Shown: one piece after another, positions 10,117-17,534 of the stretch
Layout: each line of letters starts with the position of its first letter
How positions within the stretch are numbered: the stretch's first letter is position 1
DNA from: Phlebopus portentosus
Taxonomy: Eukaryota; Basidiomycota; Agaricomycetes; Boletales; Boletinellaceae
Assembly: GCA_037892935.1 (NCBI GenBank)
Contig: JAYXKI010000011.1
Span: 806,001-870,000, forward strand
DNA: 64,000 nt
Reading direction: 5' to 3'
Translations under genes and position numbers: made by a program
Notes under the pieces: model-generated
Seen by the model: the letters and a program-made list of their open reading frames with translations, nothing else
Databases searched by the model: none
What the model was told of the DNA's origin: nothing

Positions 10117-10874
10117 ATGGGTAGCACAACCGAAGTAATTTTTTCCTTCAATTGCGGGCGCAGCTCCGGGCAATTCTATGCTGCGCTCCGCCTATGTGAA
10201 CGATTATATGGCTCTACAACAAGAGCAATTTTTATTTTTTCAGAACCACCTTGGACGCTGCAGGGAACGCATAGGTCTAACGGACCACAAAATGCAACCC
10301 CACTTATCAGTTCCCATAACTGTTATTACGCGAAATATGTGGATCGACCAAAGGTCGTAGCATATGTCCCCAGATTCATACAGACGGCCCAAATTATCCT
10401 ACAACAACGGGATATAGTCGGCCTGAAATTTATTGATTATGAAATTTCATTTTTATATGGAGTATATTTACATCAAAGCACAATCGCGTTTCAACAATAT
10501 CAGCGATTTTTCTCCAATACTCGTTTCCAACAAGGAACGATTATAACTGGAGACTTTAATACTCCATGGAGCGGCAATGCCCACCGTGACAGTAGCCGCA
10601 TTCGTTTTTTCAATAATTTTATTGACACTTCCCCCTTCATTTTATTGGATGACATTGATCAACCAACATATTTATTTGAAACGGATACGGTACATCAGGC
10701 TACACATCCTGATGGAACTCTTATTTACCCGCATCCAAATTCCATTCCACAGTGGCACGCGATAGATTTACATATCGCACGAGCCAGACACAAGGTAATT
10801 ATTCTGAAACTCCGAGAAGTAAGTCTCCCTAGGGGACCCAACTTCGTCCAACCATTGTTTATTCCTAAACAAAT
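10117..10874 (+). pseudogene. LINE-like ORF, 5' part: endonuclease (EEP) domain
   Basis: This stretch begins at the first ATG of the frame (10117; the frame is open a little further upstream). It encodes an endonuclease/exonuclease/phosphatase-type domain: an N-terminal FSFNCG strand, a possible catalytic glutamate in FSEPPW, the motif TGDFN, and a terminal IDLHIARA strand followed by an H. These are the usual landmarks of apurinic-type LINE endonucleases. The frame runs into the LTR of element B at 10875 and is therefore broken. The clade was not determined. Confidence 0.75.
10870..10874 (+). repeat. Target-site duplication of element B (left copy)
   Basis: The sequence CAAAT precedes the TG of the left LTR and is repeated at 17530-17534 after the CA of the right LTR. 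Five base pairs is the usual Ty3/gypsy duplication length. Confidence 0.95.
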
Positions 10875-11333
10875 TGTAAGGACTCGAACATTTTCCTTTT
10901 CTTTTCTGACGTCATCATTTATTTTAATATTCTTTTTCTTTTTCTTTTATTTTTCTTATGCGCTTATTCATCCTTTTGCCGGAACATTCCACAATGTTCT
11001 ATCACGCTCACTAATCATCCCATTCCTTGTCATGTGACTTCCCATTAGGGTAGACCTTTCCCGCACCCAAAGTCTATATAAGTAGATAGTTTGACTCTTT
11101 CGTTCCTTGTCTTTCTATTCTACTTACCTTCACTGCGACCTAGGTATCTACTCTTGTATTATTAGTTTGCGGAATTCTACTTACCTTCACTGCGACCTAG
11201 CGTTCGACGGTCTGGACTTAAGCCTCGTCTTAGCTGTCTTGACCTGAGCGACGTGTTTGGGATTATCTCATTCACGCTTGTTTGTTGTTGTGTTGGCCTG
11301 CCTCGACTCAGTCCTTGAGCCGTCCGCCTAACA
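10875..11333 (+). repeat. 5' LTR of element B
   Basis: A 459-bp LTR with TG...CA ends. A TATATAAG box lies at 11075-11082, and the expected transcript start is near 11109. A perfect 27-bp direct repeat lies at 11117-11143 and 11174-11200, just after the inferred start. Upstream of the TATA box there is a T-rich tract and TGACGTCA, a CRE/ATF-type palindrome (about 10907-10914). Confidence 0.95.
11075..11082 (+). promoter_or_regulatory. TATA box of element B 5' LTR
   Basis: TATATAAG lies 34 bp upstream of GTCTTTCTATT (11109-11119), the sequence that pairs with the primer binding site. That spacing is right for the transcript to begin with the self-priming sequence. Confidence 0.75.
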
Positions 11334-11334
11334 T

Positions 11335-11345
11335 AATAGAAAGAC
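11335..11345 (+). promoter_or_regulatory. Self-priming primer binding site of element B
   Basis: AATAGAAAGAC, one base after the 5' LTR, is the exact reverse complement of GTCTTTCTATT at 11109-11119, the predicted first 11 bases of the RNA. This is the arrangement known for Tf1/sushi elements, where the 5' end of the element RNA folds back and is cleaved to prime reverse transcription. No tRNA-type TGG site is present at this position. Confidence 0.8.
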
Positions 11346-11749
11346 CTACCTCTGGCTCACGCTCGATTCCGTTGTCGTCGAGCGCTCGCCTGTGACGTGT
11401 CCCCTGAAGTATATCTTCGAAGGACGACATCGAACGAAACCCGGTTCCTACCGTGCAGACAACAAACCCCTATCTTGCCCGTCGAAGTCCGATTGACTCC
11501 GACGTGACCCGATAGTACCCGAAGTATCAACCAATCACATCACCGTGGCGCTCCGAATCACCCTTCTCTGGAACTCCCATCAAACCTTCTCGTGGGTAAC
11601 ACATAGAGTCCAGTCGTCGACAAGTATCTCCTTCATTATCTACCTCGGAGCCTTTCGTTTAGTCATCAATTTCAAAGACGAGCCGGTTATCCGAAGTCGG
11701 TCCCGCCCGAACAACATCCCGATCCCCGTTCCACCCCCAGCCTATCAAG

Positions 11750-13204
11750 GTGGAGCTAACTGACGAGCAACGAGCGGCCCTCCCTGCGAACTCTAGGTGG
11801 AGCGCCTCGCGGGGACATTATATCGTCAAAGCAGGAAATCAAGTCTTCGGCGCCTGGTGGGACGAGACTGCCAAGAGGTGGTACTCCCAGAGAGAAGGAA
11901 GGTCCATCCACTGGAGAGTGAAACAAGAAGACGACGTAGACGAGCCCTCACCTCCTACTCCGACGCAACCAACGGCCCCCTTACCAGAACCATCGGGTTC
12001 GACCACCCAAGCGTTGGCCCCCACTGTCGAGCCCTCTCCAGCGTTTGGAAAGTTCCGAGAACCAGCGCCGCTTATACCGAGTGAAGAAGACGAAGAAGAA
12101 GAAGAAGAACACGAGATGTCATTATCGAAGGAAGCAATGACTGATCTCGCAACGGCGGTCGCACTAGCGCTCCAAGCTGCAGGCGAAGGTGCGAACCAAG
12201 GATCAAAGGTGTCGAAGAAGGTCCACGTCGCCAAACCAAGAGACTTCGATGGTGAACACGATTATGTGGACTTCAAGCGAGAGCTGCGCCTCTACATCTA
12301 CGCATCTGAGTCGGAGTTCAGGACGAACAAGAGTAAGATTATGTTCGCCCTGTCGTACATGAAGAGTGGTGCTGCGGCTCGATGGGCAGAGAGTTACACC
12401 AGTGGAGCAGTCGATGCAGACGGCAACCTGACGTTCACGGACGCCTGGGACGCCTTCTTAAAGAAGCTGGACACTTCGTTTGATGACCCTGCCAGATCCC
12501 AAAAGGCCTTCGAACGACTAGATGCGATGTACCAAGGAGACCTCAACGCCGACGAGTTTTTCAACAAGTTTGACATTTGTCGAGTGGATGCTGGCCTAGC
12601 AACAGAGGCACACGACGAATGGTTGATGAGTCGCCTGAAGAGGGCGCTAAACCCAAAGGTTGTAGAAGGGGTCATGAGATTGCCCAATGAACCGACGTCG
12701 TATGAAGAGTTCAAGAAAGCCGCCGTCAAGGTCGACAGGGTCGAGCGCCAAATCAGGGACCTGATGGCTGAACGTCGGAGAAAGACAATTAGTTCGACAG
12801 CAATGAAACCAGCTCCGACACCACCAATGAGACGTGTTATGCCGCCTCAACAAGCAGCCCGTCCTTTCGTACCCCCCGCTCAAGATCGTCGTGATGCTAC
12901 AGGAGTAACGTATGGAGGCTTAGGACAACCCATGGAGGTGATGATGAACCAGGCGCGTCGTACACGTGCTTGTTACAAGTGTGGTCAGGTGGGCCATTAC
13001 ATCAGAGACTGCCCGCGAGGTCGTGAAGCAATACGTGCCATCATCGCAGCCTTCGTCCCAGCAGACAGAAAGGCGCTCTTCGAGGAACTCGGCCAAGCAA
13101 AGGAATCCTCCTTCGAAGAGGACGACGACGTCGATGTACGAGCGGTACCTGCTGAGCTGGAAGAACTCATAGAAGGCGAGGGTTTTCCAGAAGACCAGGC
13201 GTAG
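11750..13204 (+). CDS. Gag of chromovirus element B (non-ATG or late start)
   Basis: The coordinates start at a GTG from which the frame looks protein-like (a conserved-looking block with ...FGAWWDE...RWYS). The frame is open from 11663 but has no ATG until 12116, giving either 484 residues from the GTG or 362 from the ATG. A Pro-rich and then Glu-rich stretch (residues about 65-120) precedes the capsid-like region (about 150-340). A CX2CX4HX4C zinc knuckle (CYKCGQVGHYIRDC) lies near residue 407. It ends at TAG 13202-13204, overlapping the pol frame, which is entered by a -1 shift. A spliced or CUG/GUG-type start is possible. The protein would form the virus-like particle of the element. Confidence 0.85.
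   Translation: MELTDEQRAALPANSRWSASRGHYIVKAGNQVFGAWWDETAKRWYSQREGRSIHWRVKQEDDVDEPSPPTPTQPTAPLPEPSGSTTQALAPTVEPSPAFGKFREPAPLIPSEEDEEEEEEHEMSLSKEAMTDLATAVALALQAAGEGANQGSKVSKKVHVAKPRDFDGEHDYVDFKRELRLYIYASESEFRTNKSKIMFALSYMKSGAAARWAESYTSGAVDADGNLTFTDAWDAFLKKLDTSFDDPARSQKAFERLDAMYQGDLNADEFFNKFDICRVDAGLATEAHDEWLMSRLKRALNPKVVEGVMRLPNEPTSYEEFKKAAVKVDRVERQIRDLMAERRRKTISSTAMKPAPTPPMRRVMPPQQAARPFVPPAQDRRDATGVTYGGLGQPMEVMMNQARRTRACYKCGQVGHYIRDCPRGREAIRAIIAAFVPADRKALFEELGQAKESSFEEDDDVDVRAVPAELEELIEGEGFPEDQA
13180..13186 (+). promoter_or_regulatory. -1 ribosomal frameshift site (G GGT TTT) of element B
   Basis: In the Gag frame the codons GGT TTT are preceded by G, giving the X XXY YYZ heptamer GGGTTTT. 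The pol frame is -1 relative to gag and is open from 13156, so a shift here joins them. Six bases downstream a stem can form between GACCAG (13193-13198) and CTGGTC (13217-13222). AACGA in its loop can pair with TCGTT at 13243-13247, giving a possible pseudoknot. Spacing and motif fit known eukaryotic -1 sites. Confidence 0.75.
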
Positions 13205-16200
13205 ACGTCGGAACGACTGGTCGGTCTCCTAAAGGACTCTTTTCGTTGGACTCGTTAAAATATAATCGTCCTGTTGTACAATATCAAGATGCGAATACCA
13301 GTGACGGTTTTATCCTTCGAAAGATCCTTACCGACGTACTGCCAGATGAATCTGAAGATGACAACGATGACTTCGAAGTCTATGAAGATTTATTTGTCAG
13401 AAGAACAGATGCGCAAGCAGGCGAATTGAGAGAGGAAGAGCGGAATCAAACCGCTATAAAAAATGAGGTTGTGGCGGAAGCACCTTACCGCGAGAACGTT
13501 GTTGCTCAGGCGAACGTCACTGAAGCAGTGTGGGATGTAGTAGGCAGACGCGCGGCTGAGGTATGGCGCGAGGGCATTGTGGACGCAGATCAGTTCGTGC
13601 GACGGGCGGGAGGAAAGGAGTTAGACGCCTTCGTTAGCATCGTACACCCAAAGGTAGCAGGCGATGACGAAGTAGACTTGTCGAACCCCCTACTCGAAGA
13701 GGAAAACTTCATTGATGCTCATGCACTGATCGACTCAGGGTGCACGGGCTCATGCATCGACGAAGGTTTTGTCAAACGGTATGGTTTCCCCACCCAAAGG
13801 TACTTTCGGCCTAGACCAGTCTTCAATGCTGACGGAACAAGCAACGAGGCTGGATTGATCAAAGAATACGTAGTCGTACGAATGTTCTTTGGGAAACACG
13901 AGGAAGAGATTCGACTGGCAGTGACATCCTTAGCGTCAAGCAACATCTTCCTCGGACATGACTGGTTGACGAAGCATAATCCTGAGATTGATTGGAGGTT
14001 AGGAACAGTTAAGTTCACCCGTTGCCCTGATGAATGTGAGTCGCCACTGTCGAGCGAGGAGATAGATGAAGAGTTTGTGAGGAATGTGCGGATGAAGGAA
14101 GCGGCAAAATGGCCACCTTACCTGGAGGAATACGCCGACGTCTTTAGTGAGGAATCGTTCGAACGCTTACCAAACCACCGAACGTGGGACCACGCTATTG
14201 ACCTGAAACCGGATTTCAAACCCAGCGACTGCAAGGTTTACCCGTTATCGCCAAAAGAACAAGAAGCGATGAGGGAGTTCATTGAGGAAAACCTAGCGTC
14301 AGGACGTATCCGACAGTCGAAGTCTCCAATGGCGTCACCATTTTTCTTTATCAAGAAAGAGGATGGGAGCTTACGAGCAATCCAAGACTATCGAAAGCTC
14401 AATGAAGGAACGGTCAAGAACAAATACCCGTTGCCACTGATAAATGAGCTCATCGACAAGGTTAAGGATGCAAGGTACATCACGAAGCTCGACGTTCGTT
14501 GGGGATACTACAACATCCGGATTCGCGAGGGAGACGAGTGGAAGGCAGCGTTCCGGACAAATCTAGGCTTATTCGAACCCACAGTCATGTTCTTCGGCTT
14601 GTGTAATGCGCCAGCGACGTTCCAAGGCTTTATGAATGACATCTTTCGGGAGCTAATTCATGAGGGTATCGTCATCATTTACCTCGATGACATTCTTATC
14701 TTCTCGAATGATCTAGAAGAACACCGCAGACACACCAAACGAGTCTTTGAGATCCTTCGCCAAAACGGACTTTTCCTAAAGCCGCAGAAGTGCGAGTTCG
14801 AAGTTGATACAGTCAAGTACCTCGGGCACATTATTGGCAATGGCGAAGTTCGAATGGATCCCAAGAAGACGGCGGCAGTACAGGACTGGCCAGTTCCAAG
14901 AAACGTCCACGAACTGCAACAATTCCTGGGATTAGGAAATTGGTTGCGACGTTTTGTTAAGGACTACAGTTCGGTCGTCAAACCCTTGACTACCCTAACG
15001 GGTAAGGTGGAATGGAGATGGGGCGAAGATGAGCAGGCAGCGTTTGAGGAATTGAAGCGTCGTTTGAGTAGTCCTCCCGTGTTAGCGATACCCAACAACG
15101 AGGACCCTTTCCGTGTAGAAGCGGATGCGTCGGACTTTGCGACTGGTGGAGTCCTTCTCCAGAAACAAGACGGTAAATGGAAGGTGATCGCTTATCGGTC
15201 GTCAACATTCCTAGAGGCAGAGCGAAACTATGAGATTTACGACAAGGAAATGCTCGCCATCGTTCAAGCCCTAAAGGAATGGCGACAATATCTCCAGGGA
15301 GCTAGCCAACCTTTTGAGGTATGGACAGACCATGCAAATCTAACGTACTTCCGATCGCCGCAGAAGTTAAATCGTCGACAAGCTCGTTGGCGACTCGATT
15401 TAGCTGAGTTCGATTTCACGCTAGTCCATAAACCCGGAAAGACGTTGGGAAAAGCTGATCTGTTGTCACGCCGGGCGGATTATGACAAGGGCGAGCGCGA
15501 TAATGAGAACGTGACTTTCATCAAGAAGGAATGGCTGGTTAGAGGAATGGTTCAGACGTCGAGAGAAGTACTCGTTGAAAAGGTCGTGGAAGCGCAGAGA
15601 CAAGAGGACGAGGGAGTGAGGCCGAGGGACGTCGAGAAGAGAGGGGACATGTGGAGAAAGGGCCGCCGACTATATGTACCAGCGAGCATCAGAGAGGACG
15701 TCATGAAGGAACACCATGACTCGACCCTGGCAGGACATCCAGGAGCAACAAAGACGATCCAGCTGATAGCACGCAAGTACTGGTGGCCGAGGATGAGTGC
15801 AGATGTGCGAGTGTACGTGCGGGGGTGTGATCGTTGTCAACGGACGAAGGCTCTAAGGACGACGAGAGCAAAGGTTTTGCACCCTAATGAGGTGCCGGAG
15901 GCGCCATGGCAGATTGTCACGGTCGACCTAATCGGAGAGTTGCCAGAATCGAATGGGTTCAATGCGATTTGCGTAGTGGTCGATCGCTTTAGCAAACAAA
16001 TCCATGCAATTCCAACAACGACAAAGTTAACGGCGGAAGGCATGGCTAGGATCTACAGGGACCACGTCTTCCGATTACACGGACTACCACGGAAGATCAT
16101 TCATGACCGAGGGGTGCAATTCGATGCAAAGATGATGAAGGAGTTGTACAAGCTCCTCCACATTGAAGGCAACCCATCGACAGCGTATCACCCACAAACT

Positions 16201-17070
16201 GACGGACAGACAGAGCGGGTTAATCAGGAACTAGAACAATACCTGCGGCTATACGTCAACCATCGGCAGTCGGACTGGGCGGACTGGCTGGCTCTCGCAG
16301 AATTCGCATACAACAATCGTGAACATTCAGCGACGAAGCTATCTCCCTTCTTCGTCAATACGGGAATGCACCCCCTAGACTTCACGGGGGTTGGAACGGC
16401 ATCATCGAACCTGTCAGCAGAAGAATTTGCCAAACATGTCAAGGAGGTGCACGAACTCGCTCAAGGTAACCTAACCCAAGCAAACGAAGACATGAAGCGT
16501 TTCTACGACCGCCATGCTGGAAAGTCCATTACCTATGAGGCAGGGCAGAAAGTCTTCTTAGATGGACGAAATATCAAGACGATCCGACCGACGAAGAAGA
16601 TGGATGATAAATGGTTCGGTCCCTTCGAGGTAGTGGAAAAGGTTGGCGCAAGCGCATACAGACTCAAACTACCGAAGACCTGGAAGAAGGTCCATCCAGT
16701 TTTCAATGAGATCTTGCTCAAACCAGCCGTCCAACCGTCCTTTGAATCGCAGAAGAAACCACCTCCACCACCGCCAGTGATCATTGATGAGCAGGAAGAG
16801 TACGAGGTTGAAGACATACTCGACTCGCGTCTGCATCGAGGCAAGCTCCAATTTCTGGTCAAGTGGGTTGGATATGAGGAAGCGACTTGGCAGCCAGAAT
16901 CCGACGTCAAGGATAATGCGCAGGAGTCAATTCAAGAATTCTACCGCAAACATCCTGGAGCTCCAAGGAAGTTAACGATACCTCGACAAAGCCTGCGAGC
17001 GCTGTACAAGTTCACGTCCTCAGAAGGCTTATGTGGTTGGTCGGGACGCCCAACCTTGAAGGGGGGGTGA
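13186..17070 (+). CDS. Pol of chromovirus element B (protease, RT, RNase H, integrase, chromodomain)
   Basis: This is the frame reached by -1 shifting, about 1294 codons; its first TTG is at 13246 and no ATG precedes the protease. Numbering from 13246, the retropepsin motif IDSGCTG is near residue 161, the reverse transcriptase YLDD near 479, RNase H with DASDFATGG near 628, the integrase HHCC module at about 822-870, and the D,D,E core near 893, 955 and 991. A GPF-like patch precedes a C-terminal chromodomain (about 1185-1235; YEVEDILDSR through FLVKWVGY). Chromodomains of this class direct integration to marked chromatin. The frame is uninterrupted, and its TGA touches the 3' LTR, so the last codons double as the polypurine tract. 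Confidence 0.93.
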   Translation, partial: SRRPGVDVGTTGRSPKGLFSLDSLKYNRPVVQYQDANTSDGFILRKILTDVLPDESEDDNDDFEVYEDLFVRRTDAQAGELREEERNQTAIKNEVVAEAPYRENVVAQANVTEAVWDVVGRRAAEVWREGIVDADQFVRRAGGKELDAFVSIVHPKVAGDDEVDLSNPLLEEENFIDAHALIDSGCTGSCIDEGFVKRYGFPTQRYFRPRPVFNADGTSNEAGLIKEYVVVRMFFGKHEEEIRLAVTSLASSNIFLGHDWLTKHNPEIDWRLGTVKFTRCPDECESPLSSEEIDEEFVRNVRMKEAAKWPPYLEEYADVFSEESFERLPNHRTWDHAIDLKPDFKPSDCKVYPLSPKEQEAMREFIEENLASGRIRQSKSPMASPFFFIKKEDGSLRAIQDYRKLNEGTVKNKYPLPLINELIDKVKDARYITKLDVRWGYYNIRIREGDEWKAAFRTNLGLFEPTVMFFGLCNAPATFQGFMNDIFRELIHEGIVIIYLDDILIFSNDLEEHRRHTKRVFEILRQNGLFLKPQKCEFEVDTVKYLGHIIGNGEVRMDPKKTAAVQDWPVPRNVHELQQFLGLGNWLRRFVKDYSSVVKPLTTLTGKVEWRWGEDEQAAFEELKRRLSSPPVLAIPNNEDPFRVEADASDFATGGVLLQKQDGKWKVIAYRSSTFLEAERNYEIYDKEMLAIVQALKEWRQYLQGASQPFEVWTDHANLTYFRSPQKLNRRQARWRLDLAEFDFTLVHKPGKTLGKADLLSRRADYDKGERDNENVTFIKKEWLVRGMVQTSREVLVEKVVEAQRQEDEGVRPRDVEKRGDMWRKGRRLYVPASIREDVMKEHHDSTLAGHPGATKTIQLIARKYWWPRMSADVRVYVRGCDRCQRTKALRTTRAKVLHPNEVPEAPWQIVTVDLIGELPESNGFNAICVVVDRFSKQIHAIPTTTKLTAEGMARIYRDHVFRLHGLPRKIIHDRGVQFDAKMMKELYKLLHIEGNPSTAYHPQTDGQTERVNQELEQYLRLYVNHRQSDWADWLALAEFAYNNREHSATKLSPFFVNTGMHPLDFTGVGTASSNLSAEEFAKHVKEVHELAQGNLTQANEDMKRFYDRHAGKSITYEAGQKVFLDGRNIKTIRPTKKMDDKWFGPFEVVEKVGASAYRLKLPKTWKKVHPVFNEILLKPAVQPSFESQKKPPPPPPVIIDEQEEYEVEDILDSRLHRGKLQFLVKWVGYEEATWQPESDVKDNAQESIQEFYRKHPGAPRKLTIPRQSLRALYKFTSSEGLCGWSGRPTLKGG
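17058..17067 (+). promoter_or_regulatory. Polypurine tract of element B
   Basis: GAAGGGGGGG, three bases before the 3' LTR, is the expected plus-strand primer. It lies inside the last codons of pol. Confidence 0.75.
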
Positions 17071-17529
17071 TGTAAGGACTCGAACATTTTCCTTTTCTTT
17101 TCTGACGTCATCATTTATTTTAATATTCTTTTTCTTTTTCTTTTATTTTTCTTATGCGCTTATTCATCCTTTTGCCGGAACATTCCACAATGTTCTATCA
17201 CGCTCACTAATCATCCCATTCCTTGTCATGTGACTTCCCATTAGGGTAGACCTTTCCCGCACCCAAAGTCTATATAAGTAGATAGTTTGACTCTTTCGTT
17301 CCTTGTCTTTCTATTCTACTTACCTTCACTGCGATCTAGGTATCTACTCTTGTATTATTAGTTTGCGGAATTCTACTTACCTTCACTGCGACCTAGCGTT
17401 CGACGGTCTGGACTTAAGCCTCGTCTTAGCTGTCTTGACCTGAGCGACGTGTTTGGGATTATCTCATTCACGCTTGTTTGTTGTTGTGTTGGCCTGCCTC
17501 GACTCAGTCCTTGAGCCGTCCGCCTAACA
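17071..17529 (+). repeat. 3' LTR of element B
   Basis: This 459-bp copy differs from the 5' LTR only by a T for C in the first copy of the internal 27-bp repeat. It starts immediately after the TGA of pol, with no spacer. Confidence 0.95.
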
Positions 17530-17534
17530 CAAAT
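17530..17534 (+). repeat. Target-site duplication of element B (right copy)
   Basis: The sequence CAAAT is the second copy of the left-flank pentamer at 10870-10874. After it the LINE-like reading frame resumes. Confidence 0.95.

Larger units (their letters stand above)
10875..17529 (+). mobile_element. Chromodomain Ty3/gypsy retrotransposon (element B), complete
   Basis: A 6655-bp complete element. Both ends are 459-bp LTRs starting TGTAAGG and ending CCTAACA; they differ at a single base (C at 11136, T at 17332). The element is flanked by the 5-bp duplication CAAAT. Inside are a self-complementary primer binding site, gag, a -1 frameshift site, pol ending in a chromodomain, and a polypurine tract. 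The open frames are intact. The near-identical LTRs and intact frames indicate a recent, possibly still active, insertion. Confidence 0.95.
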
